Part shown: piece by piece, positions 55,293-64,000 of the stretch
How positions within the stretch are numbered: the first letter of the stretch is position 1
Layout of the letters: the number at the start of each line of letters is the position of its first letter
The notes under the pieces: generated by a model
The model's input: the letters and a program-made list of their open reading frames with translations, nothing else
What the model was told of the DNA's origin: nothing
The model's database searches: none
From: Osedax fenrisi
Lineage: Eukaryota; Annelida; Polychaeta; Sabellida; Siboglinidae
Assembly (NCBI GenBank): GCA_964019155.1
Contig: OZ025243.1
Coordinates: 21,348,441-21,412,440 of the forward strand
DNA: 64,000 bases
Direction: 5' to 3'
Translations under genes and position numbers: made by a program

Positions 55293-55332
<40 letters not shown>

Positions 55333-58300
55333 CTATAGGCTATATTATATAGGCTAAGGCTAATGCTATAGTCTATAGTCTATAAGCTAACCATTGTTTG
55401 AGCCGAGTCGATAATATTAGTGGCGGCATCATCCTCACCTGAGTTATATTTAAGTATTTAAAATATATATATAGTGTTATTGTTATTGTAATTTTATTTT
55501 TTTGGAGATCTTTTATCCTACCAGGAAAAAGAAAGCAGGAACTATATGAAGTTTTCATTTATAACCTTATGGTTCTAATGTCCATTCGAAGCCGTTCTCG
55601 AATTAAGGCATCCATGGTTTTAACGAGATCCGATCATTTATGTATACATAATTATATAAGATCACTTCTAAATAATATTTTAATACCTATTTTAATGGTC
55701 CGGGCGGGGCATGGAATCGTGTCCTACTGCTTATGTTTCTGATGCCTTAGCTAACTGACCCACATAGTTATATATATATATATGTGTGTGTATCTGTGTT
55801 AATGTTATATTTTAATATTATTTACTACTATATTTAAATACTCGTATACTAGAGTAATATATTATAATAACAAATCTACATTGAGACCTCAATCGTACTT
55901 AGTTTAATCTTCATATATGATATAATTGATATGCATATATGTTGTACCGGATTTCTTAAAATTATCAAATATTATCCATATATATTATATTTTTTAATAA
56001 CTATCGTCCAATTTCTCTCACCTGTCAATTCGCAAAGATTTTAGAAAAAATATTTTATTCTCGCTTTTATAGTTTTTTATCATCTTTTAATATATTATCT
56101 CCTTCTCAATTTGGTTTTAGGAAAGGATACAGTACATCACATGCAATATTTAACCTCCAGTCACAAATCAGTACCTGTTTTAATAATAACAATGTTGGCG
56201 CAATAATCTTTATTGATTTAAAAAAAGCATTTGACACAGTTAATCACAGAATATTACTTTTTAAATTAAAAAATATTGGAGTACGAGGCATTGCACTTAA
56301 CTGGATAATGAGCTATTTAACAAATAGATATCAACAGTGTATATATAATGATGTAATTTCAGATACACTAAAAGTCATAACGGGTGTACCCCAAGGCACC
56401 ATCCTAGGACCCATTTTATTTTTAATTTATATTAATGATATTACAAAATCATCTTCTTTATGTAAGTTTACCATGTTCGCAGATGATACTACTTTATATT
56501 TTGAAAATACATCAGCCGAATTACTTAATTATATTTGTCAAACTGAATTAAAAAATATTAATAAATGGTTAATATATAATAGGTTATCATTAAATTTAAA
56601 TAAAACTTGCTTTATGTCTATTAATTCAAGAACTATTATAAATATAAATTTAAATAACAGAAATATTGAAAGAGTTACATTTTATAAATTTTTAGGCGTA
56701 ATTATAGACGATATATTAAACTGGAAACAACATATCTTGTTTTTAAAATCAAAACTAAAAAAAATCATATGGATTACCAACATTATTTCCAAATTTATAA
56801 ATAAAAAAGCATTACTTCATATATATAATTCCATATTCTTGCCTCATATAAAGTATTGTAACATATTTTGGGGAAATACATATAAATCTAATGTATCATG
56901 CATATATATTCTTCAAAAGCGAATGATAAGAATTATATGTAAAAAACATTTTTTACATCATACTAATGGACTATTTATTGATAATTCTTTATTAAAAATA
57001 AATGAAATTACATATATAAGTACATGTGAATTTATGTTTAAAATTTTCAATGATCTTCATCCTGTTATAACAAATGCATTTTTTTCTGTAACTTCATCAT
57101 CTCACAACACTAGGAGCATAAATAATTTCTCAATTATTAATTTCAAAAAAGAACTATGCAGAAGAACATTAATATACATTGGACCAATTACCTGGAATAA
57201 GCTTGATAATATTTTAAAAAATATTTCAAATTATAAATTATTCAGGAAACGTATGTATACACATTTGTTATCTTCTTACTCAGTATACTTATAATCTAAA
57301 TCTCATTTTTCTAATTTTATATCTTTTATCATGTCTTTTATCTAATATTGTATTATATACTAAGATCCACATTTTATTCTTATTTTAATTTATTGACGTT
57401 TATGTAAAAATTAAAAAAAAAATAATACTTTTGAGTGTTTTACTTTACAATATTTTATTTCCCCGACATTAATAATATTATTTTACTGAATTTTTGCATC
57501 ATATATTTGAATTTACTTTCATGTTTTCTTTCTTTTTAATTGACGTTTATATAAAAATAATAAAATTAAAAAAAACTGTTAGGTATTTCTTTTTTCTTTA
57601 GTATTTTCTTTAGTATTTTTTATTTCCCTCTGACTAATAATATTATTTGACTTTATTTTTAATTACATAAACATTTAGTATTGAATCTTTTTTCTTGTAT
57701 ACTTGATTATACTTCTTTGTTTTATTTCTCTTTATTGACACTTATATAAAAATTAGTAATTAAACTAACATTTCAGTTTGAACAAATATTTTACATTCTT
57801 TACATTATTATAAAGTATTACAAAAAAATTCCTAAAACTTATTTACTGAAAAAAAAAAAAAAAAAAAAAAAAATGTTACATACATTTCTTACCACCTTTC
57901 TAGATATTCTTTTTGTTATGTTTTATTCAGTTTTATTCAGTTTTACTTCATTTTACTTCATTTTTTTCTTCTTTTATACTAATACATCTATATTTTTGTT
58001 TAGTGTATTATTTTATAGTACTTATTATTTATTTTAGTTATTTATTTATAAATAATTAAATGATGATTACATAATTTTATGGCAAGTTCAAACAATTTAT
58101 ATTATTTTTCTATTTTATTCATTGTATTGTATCTATGTAAACAGGAAGTCATCTAATATTTTATAATATTTTATTTATTTAGTTTTTTTTTTGAACTTGC
58201 TTTAAGATTAAGGGTAATTGTCTCGATAAGCTTTAGCTTCTACAAAAACCCTGGTGCAAACCTAAATCTGATAATAATATACCCCATGGGGTCACATCAT

Positions 58301-58788
58301 TTCACTATGGAAATACGAAGATACAGATTAATAATGCTATAAGACATAACACCGTTCTTTATACTTACTAAGTTTTAACACGAGCCTCCCCAGAAATAGA
58401 CAAGGGTGCCCACATTCAAAATTAGTGTTTTTAATAATACATTTAAAGGTAGTAGTTCAGATCTTATATTTATAAAATATTCTCTGGAGGGGAAACGAAC
58501 ACTCATTCTAATTGGAATCACGTATGTATATAATAAGTTGTCAGTGCGCGAATATGAATTACTATACTTATTAAAACCTCATAACTCATATTGAAGATAA
58601 TATATATATATATATTGTATATGATGTGAAGATAGTATTTCAGAAAATTTTAAAACAGAAAATAATATATGAAATAGCACAATAGCTAGTGCAGTGCATG
58701 CAGACTTTTCTAACCATAATTTACCATTGCACTTGTACGGAATTGATGCTTTATTTTCAGTTCTGCCTGTAAAGTTTAATTAATATTA

Positions 58789-58836
<48 letters not shown>

Positions 58837-59843
58837 ATGTAAAGCCTAGCTGTATGCTACTTTATAAATATATACTTATTAAGTATATTGCTTATATATA
58901 GTACTTTATTTAATTACAATTATACATTATTTGTATCGTTAGTCAAGCGTGTTTAATAATGAGAGTGTGTGTTAACTTAACCTACTATTACTGACACAAC
59001 TTTAATTATCCTATTAATGTTTAATTAGTTTATCATATTACTAATATCAAGTAGGATATATGATATAATAAAACTATTACGTATATATAGTATAGTATAT
59101 CACATAGTATACCTATACTATAATATTATAATATATGCTACTAACTTGTTCCTTTAGAATAATGCCGACTAAACAAATCGTTATCTGAGTCACGTACAGC
59201 ACGAACAGTAAGAATAAGTACTGTGAAAGTGTATCAAGATGTTACATAATAGTCTATATTTAGACTATCATTAGGATTAGTATTAGTGTTGTTCTCATCT
59301 TTTCTATAGAAAACATATATGTAATAACGATAAATAAGTATCATATATATATATATATATATAACTGCCTGTGTGGCTCAGTTGGCTAATGCATCAGACA
59401 CACAAATAGTAGAACGCAGGTTCAGGCCTCATCCTGACCATTAAAATAGGTCATAACATATTATTTAGAAGTGATCTTATATAATTGTGTATACATAAAT
59501 CATCGGCTCTCGTTAAAACCATGGATGCCTTAACACGCGAGAGGCTTCGAATGGAAATTAGAGCTATATATGGTTATAAGTGAAAACTTCATCTAAGTTC
59601 CTGGATAGAATGAAAGGACTCCACCAAAATAAAATGACAATAACAATAACAATATATATATATGATGATGATGATGATATTAAGTTTATTTGCACTAAAA
59701 TGGGGTCACGTAGACCCCTTCGCTCGTGCGGGAAGAAAATAATAATAAAATAATATATTATTTTATTATTACTATAGTAATACTATTATAATTTTTATAT
59801 TATATACTATAATAATATTATATATATAATAATGTTATACTAT

Positions 59844-59923
<80 letters not shown>

Positions 59924-59943
59924 TACTATAGTATATACGCTAA

Positions 59944-59995
<52 letters not shown>

Positions 59996-60149
59996 TTGAA
60001 GTACTCACGAGCCAGAGTAGTTTCTTCACGTGCCAGATGCAGATGATAATGCCCAGCACGGCCAACAAGATGATGAGGACGCTGATGATGTACATGGACA
60101 CCTCTATTGTTGTCCGTGTCTCCCCGGGCATGAACATGTCCGCTATTAT
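50750..60149 (-). CDS. Tetraspanin, lacking first exon(s) (9 exons)
   Basis: Exons in transcript order: 60149-60009, 59220-59146, 58766-58715, 55438-55392, 54871-54763, 54641-54547, 52829-52746, 52135-52024 and 50967-50750 (TAG). All join in phase to 310 residues. The first exon holds a short extracellular loop and a membrane helix (YIISVLIILLAVLGIIICIW), ending in the basic turn HVKKLLWL; the second is another helix (LFVLYVTQITICLVGIIL). The large loop has six cysteines: FKCCG (family hallmark), VPHSCC, IEDC and SCYD. The last helix is around SVRNFFIAYMVIMGAE. A long polar tail of roughly 100 residues follows (FKRNGAYDMDD...GNELPTMDMF), longer than most family members. Tetraspanins organise membrane microdomains. 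The first helix and start codon are not seen in the window. Two exons are only 47 and 52 nt. Seven of eight donors are GTT. A LINE and several MITEs sit in the introns. Confidence 0.92.
51023..51154. repeat. Foldback element, 54-bp arms
   Basis: Arms 51023-51076 and 51101-51154 are complementary at all but two positions, with a 24-bp loop. They include CGATCTGGTTATGACTC and GATGTAACGTTATACGT. It is GC-richer than its surroundings and sits in the last tetraspanin intron. Class unknown. Confidence 0.9.
51736..51988. mobile_element. hAT-type MITE with perfect 8-bp target duplication
   Basis: 253 bp with ends CAGTGGTTCCCAACCTTTTT and GGTTGGGAACCACAG, a widely seen hAT terminal motif. It is flanked by TTCTAGAT at 51728-51735 and again at 51989-51996, an exact 8-bp duplication diagnostic of hAT insertion. 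No transposase. Ends 36 bp from the tetraspanin exon at 52024-52135. Confidence 0.95.
52552..52719. mobile_element. Short MITE beside a tetraspanin exon
   Basis: 168 bp with ends CTAGGGGTGCGTTTTTCGTAAC-like and GTTACAAAAACGCACCCTTAG, and many GTACCACAG/CTGTGGTAC repeats inside in both orientations. It lies 26 bp from the tetraspanin exon 52746-52829, in the intron just downstream of that exon's donor. A target duplication is not obvious. Confidence 0.8.
52888..52947. repeat. (TA)n tract
   Basis: Uninterrupted TA run in a tetraspanin intron. Confidence 0.95.
53248..53607. mobile_element. Inverted-repeat MITE, about 360 bp
   Basis: Ends CTAGAAG and CTTCTAG; arms of more than 100 bp pair imperfectly, including AACAATGTACACTGTTTGGA against TCCAAACATTGTACATTGTG and CTTTATAAAATTTTCAGAGTT against its complement near 53510. 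No ORF. Confidence 0.8.
53608..54546. other. Tetraspanin intron, nothing recognised
   Basis: AT-rich. The only non-AT feature is TCACGTGATAGATAACATCACGTGA at 54508-54532, an inverted CACGTG pair just downstream of the exon 54547-54641 donor. Confidence 0.5.
55475..55769 (-). mobile_element. tRNA-derived SINE family 1, diverged copy
   Basis: On the minus strand: head TATGTGGGTCAGTTAGCTAAGG, decayed box B (GATTCCATGCC), body ATGGATGCCTTAATTCGAG and tail CTCCAAAAAAATAAAAT, collinear with 24645-24947. It lies 37 bp upstream (in transcript order) of the 47-nt tetraspanin exon at 55392-55438. Confidence 0.8.
55975..58270 (+). mobile_element. 5'-truncated LINE with nearly intact RT ORF
   Basis: The reading frame is open from about 55975 to the TAA at 57292-57294. 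It contains NYRPISLTCQFAKILEK, SQFGFRKGYSTSHA, FIDLKKAFDTVNHR, TGVPQGTILGPILFLIY, the catalytic FADD (MFADDTTLYF), FLGVIIDDILNW and a C-terminal ITWNKLDNI segment. The 3' UTR has A-rich runs and ends near GTCTCGATAAGCTTTAGC. The endonuclease is missing and the type resembles Jockey/CR1-group LINEs. It sits in the tetraspanin intron, in antisense. Confidence 0.9.
59364..59652 (+). mobile_element. tRNA-derived SINE family 1, copy on + strand
   Basis: Opens ACTGCCTGTGTGGCTCAGTT with box A TGGCTCAGTTGGCTAATGC; box B is decayed (GGTTCAGGCCTC). The body matches 24645-24947 and ends in CTCCACCAAAATAAAATG plus (AACAAT)n. Confidence 0.88.
59661..59746 (-). mobile_element. LINE 3' tail, inverted copy
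   Basis: (GAT)n followed by ATTAAGTTTATTTGCAC and CCCCTTCGCTCGTGCGGGAAG, the inverse of 27590-27666. It abuts the tail of the SINE ending at 59652 tail-to-tail. Confidence 0.75.
59850..59993. repeat. Two (TA)n tracts
   Basis: TA runs at about 59850-59920 and 59947-59993, directly beyond the donor of the tetraspanin exon ending at 60009. Confidence 0.95.
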
Positions 60150-60693
60150 CTGTACGAGCGTGTGTGTGTGTGTGTGTGTGCGTTGTATGTGTATGCTTGT
60201 GTACGCCGTACGGTAATAATGATTCATGTGTTAGCATTCTTTGTAATAAAATAGAAGATACATATATATATATATAAATTAATAAAAATAATAAAACACT
60301 GTTCATGAACATAAGTTATCATCATATTTCAATCCATTACATTAAGGTAAATAATAAAATAAGATAATAAAATAATTGTATAATATTAAAATGTATCAAA
60401 ATATATACTAGTAAAATATGTAAATTTACAATATTGAGAACTTATTAATACAAATAGTAAATTATTATAAATATGTGTAAAATAAAAATATCTAAAAGTA
60501 TGTTATAAAATTAAAACTACTAAACAAAAATTAATCATCTTTCAATAAGACGTGCAATGGCGCCACATTCCTGTCATATTACAGATGACTAATAATACCA
60601 ATAATAATTTAAAAAAATATTTAAAACAATAAACGAAACAAGGTGTAAAACAAATATAAATATTAAAAAAAATAAATATTAAAATATATAATA

Positions 60694-61149
60694 CAGTCAA
60701 CTCCCAATAAGTCGGACTCGCAAGGGACCGGGAAAAGTGTCCGACTTAGCGAGATGTCCGACTTATCCGAGATTAAGAATATCATGCAAATAAGACATGA
60801 AATGCGCAGCGCGAGTTAAATTGTTAAAGAAATATGGAATTATGCAACAATCAGCAATATAAAATGTTGTATTCAATTATATTATTTATTAAAATTATAA
60901 TATTCATTATTTAAAGTAAACATTTCTGACAATTTATAAAAATTCCGACTTATCCAGTATAAAAATCATAAAAATGACTATAATATGTGTCCGACTTATA
61001 GAAAAGTCCGACTTATCCAATCGAACTTATCCGACTTATCCGATTAATTTAACGTGGAACTAGATACAAATCCAACCAAACCAACTAAATGTGTCCGACT
61101 TATCGATAAGTCCGACTTATCCGTAGTCCGACTTACCGAGAGTTGACTG
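60694..61149. mobile_element. pogo/Tigger-like MITE
   Basis: 456 bp flanked by TA. Ends CAGTCAACTCCCAATAAGTC and GACTTACCGAGAGTTGACTG are inverted repeats of the known pogo-group CAGT...ACTG type. The motif GTCCGACTTATC recurs many times in both orientations inside. No transposase is present. Confidence 0.92.
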
Positions 61150-61179
61150 TATATTTAAAAAAAAAAAAAAAAACTAATA

Positions 61180-62290
61180 TTTACTTATAAATGAATATTT
61201 CAATGTTTTTTTTAGAATAAATATATTATTAATATTCTTTTTTCGTAAAAGATTATTAAACATTAATTCATTATATAACTTTGGTCCTTTAAAAAATATT
61301 GTATTTTTTAATTTATTTGATTTCATAAGTGGTAGAATAAATTTATTTTTAAGTTTATTTAACTTGAAATATGAGTTATAATCTAATTTATATTTATTAT
61401 TTAAGAAATTATAGATTAGTAATGTGTTTCTATATATAATTAGATCTTCAAATTTTAAAATATTATTTTTTTTTAAAAAAGGACCAGTATGTTAGACGTA
61501 TTAATGGTAATTTTAATTTATCTATTATTTGTTTATTAATAATTCGTATAACCTTTTTAGGTAACATAATTAATTTTGTAATATTCGATTTATAAGTATT
61601 TGACCATACTTCAATCCCATATGATAAATTAGATAAATAGAACGAATTATATAATAAAATTAAATTTTTTGTATCTAAAAAAGATATTTTTTTTATAGTA
61701 TATATAATTTTTGACAATTTATTCGATAAATAATTTATATGTTTTTTGTAAGTCATTTGGGAATCTAAGTAGATCCCAAGAAATTTATAATTATTAACTA
61801 TATCGATTTTAATGTTATCTATTGTTATATCTTTTAATATACCAGAATTTATATATGGCAATATTTTTGTTTTTTCGATATTTAGCTTATTTATATCAAA
61901 CCATTTTTTTAACTTATCCATGTAATATTGCAAATAATATGTTAATAATGTATCATTTTCAGCAAATATAGTTATAGATGTATCATCTGCATATAAATTG
62001 ATATTAATATTATTTACTTGTTCATTATTAAAAATATTTGATATGTCATTTATAAAGATAATAAATAGTAGAGGTCCCAGAACAGATCCTTGCGGCACTC
62101 CATATTTAATAATCTTTCTAGATGATAGAGTATTATCAATTCGTGTTATAATATTTCTATTTGTAAGATAACTTTTAATAAATAAATTTGTATCACCTCT
62201 AAACCCTATACATTCCAATTTAGCAAGTAAAATATCATGATCAACCACATCAAATGCTTTCTTGAGATCTAAGAATATAGTAGCTACTTT
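61180..62290 (-). mobile_element. LINE reverse transcriptase fragment, minus strand
   Basis: The main frame 62248-61463 holds VDHDILLAKLECIGF, YGVPQGSVLGPLLFIIF, INLYADDTSI (YADD), LNIEKTKIL, FLGIYLDSQM and NLSYGIEVWSNTYKSN, and stops at an A-run frameshift near 61463. The C-terminal part continues in another frame to about 61180. Upstream, IFLDLKKAFD is seen up to 62290 before the copy is truncated. It is a diverged relative of the 55975-58270 family. Confidence 0.85.
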
Positions 62291-62299
62291 TTTTTTTGA

Positions 62300-63060
62300 G
62301 AGAGTTTATGTAAAATGAAATGCTGAATATTTAATATATTTAATATATTTAATATATACTATATATATATACTATATATAATATATAGTATATGATATAA
62401 TTGATTTATTTATAAAAATACTAAATTAACATATACAACATACACAATATTAGTGTAACACATTTACACCACGTGGTATCCGGTTTACAATTGTTGTTGA
62501 CACATAATTCTAGAGCATAATAGTTGGTATCGGTGATCTTACATAATAGTAATATTGTGGTTTTATAAAGGGGAGGGTGGTAGATCAGAATCCGCAATAA
62601 GTTGGTTTAGGTGTAATTGAATTAGGGAGGGTTATAGTGGGTTATGGAGGGTTTAGTGGTGGCGAGGATTTTATATAATATAATATAGTATACCCTAATA
62701 TATTATACCCTATAGGGTTTTATAGTCAATAGATATTCTATGGTATACTTGTCAATAGACAAGTTTTGTTATAGTCTTAGTTGAGATACAGTGTAGTGAA
62801 ATCAAGGTATTTAACTTTAGGAGATAAGTGTGGATAAGTGGCGAATAGATATATTAAAGAATTGAGTATACTCATTATTACAGTAATTATAATTACTAAT
62901 TAGGGATAGAACTTAACCTACCGGAGTTATACGGTATGTTGCGTAGTTATGTAACTGTTATAGAACATAAGTCCTAGTACACACAAACTACATGCAGTTT
63001 GTAATAAATAGATAGACAATTATGTATTAAATGTAAGCACATTGATTGTCTAGTTATTTA
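62300..63060. other. Spacer, no gene seen
   Basis: Contains a G-rich stretch at about 62570-62665 (GGGTTATGGAGGGTTTAGTGG) and a CCCTATAGGG palindrome near 62710. The tetraspanin start exon could lie here or beyond the window, but nothing with a first-helix signature was recognised. Confidence 0.5.
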
Positions 63061-63072
63061 TTATAGAATATA

Positions 63073-63510
63073 CTAAATATACAGGGTGTATAGTGTACAG
63101 TGTACACTGTACGAGTGTATACACTTTATAAAGTGAACGTTGGGTAATGTATTGATGAGGTTAAATAGGGGAAACTGGTATATAAACAACAGGATTTGTG
63201 AGAATACTAAGCCGTGTGGAGAGAAATTAATTGTATACGCTGTGAATATTTCATTTATTATGTTCATAGATTGCTACCGATCATGGATGTATACATCATG
63301 TAGGTTGTATCCTATAGGATGTAAACCATGGCACGAATATATCATGCATGCTTTAGCGAATTTCGGAGAGTCGTGTGAGTTGTAGGTTAAAGTCCAGTAT
63401 GTTGAAAGTGGAAGAGAGGTCTAAGAAAATAAGTTTAGAGGGTTGCTTTTGGTTGCATATAGTAGTAAATCATCAATAAGTGAAATTTAGAAAGTTGACT
63501 GGTGTATTTC
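63073..63510 (-). mobile_element. LINE RT relic, minus strand
   Basis: On the minus strand PHGLVFSQILLFIYQFPLF resembles the RT block PQGSVLGPLLFSIYILPL, and upstream NPLNLFSLDLSSTFNILDF resembles the DLSSAFD motif of the LINE at 21760-23340. Several frames are needed, so it is a decayed copy. Confidence 0.65.
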
Positions 63511-64000
63511 TTTACGTTATATTTATAAAAAATATATATTTTGTCTAGTAGAATGAGTGGTTATTCAATTAGTAAATCATTTATCTATATATATATCTGT
63601 AATTGAGATTGCAATCCGTTTTTTGACCATAGTGTTAGTTGTGATATATTACGATAATTTGAAAGTTATTTTTAGCTTTTTGCTGCCATTATTTTTTTTG
63701 GAATGAAGAAAGTATGTCATATATGAGTCATTGGTTATGATAATGAGTGGAATTGGGTTAATTCGGAAGTAAGTATTTTCAATAATAATGATATAGTGTA
63801 AACCTGAGACTGGAGGAATATTTTATAAAATAATGTGGGTCATATAATACATAAAGTCATATATATATATATATATATATATATATCAACATATTATAAG
63901 GTGTATATATATTTACACCATATAATGTTATATTTAAAACATTGATAGCTTACTCGATTAATTTACTATTGTTCATGGAGTTGAGTGTAACCTTATTATT
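63511..64000. other. Right edge, nothing recognised
   Basis: AT-rich sequence with one (TA)n tract at about 63860-63886. Confidence 0.5.

Noticed and set aside
62300..64000. First exon of the tetraspanin
   Set aside because: No ATG followed by a hydrophobic first helix with an in-phase donor was found on the minus strand; it probably lies outside the window.

Overview
This is animal (metazoan) nuclear DNA, most likely from an invertebrate. It is extremely AT-rich, packed with long (TA)n tracts, and holds small GC-richer exons separated by long introns. The long single-frame ORFs in the window are retrotransposon pieces. The genuine genes appear only when short exons are joined across introns, using conserved protein blocks and matching codon phase. 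The protein set (a GULP1/CED-6 engulfment adaptor, nicastrin and a tetraspanin) together with LINEs and tRNA-derived SINEs fits an animal. I cannot name the phylum from sequence alone.

Layout: 212-4361 (+) is the 3' part of a mitochondrial poly(A) polymerase gene (MTPAP-like, 5 exons). Convergent to it, 19356-6682 (-) is a complete or nearly complete GULP1/CED-6 gene (8 exons, the first a 19-nt candidate). About 6 kb of repeat-rich DNA with a decayed LINE and nested MITEs separates it from a divergently transcribed nicastrin gene at 25407-46843 (+). That gene has 16 exons with every intron phase consistent; only the signal-peptide exon is missing. Convergent to nicastrin, 60149-50750 (-) is a tetraspanin lacking its first exon(s) and first membrane segment (9 exons). 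The last 4 kb holds a pogo-like MITE and LINE relics.

The introns and spacers are full of mobile DNA. There are at least four non-autonomous DNA-element families with GGGG...CCCC-type ends and TA target duplications, some nested inside one another; a hAT MITE with a perfect 8-bp duplication; a pogo-like MITE; two tRNA-derived SINE families; and LINE reverse-transcriptase fragments on both strands. A perfect 102-bp palindrome sits inside one element.

The most unusual signal concerns splicing. In the 34 introns that phase and homology allow me to place, 26 donors read GTT (most often GTTAG) where animals normally use GTA or GTG. The genes are not obviously one pathway: MTPAP acts on mitochondrial mRNA, GULP1 on engulfment, nicastrin in gamma-secretase and the tetraspanin in membranes.
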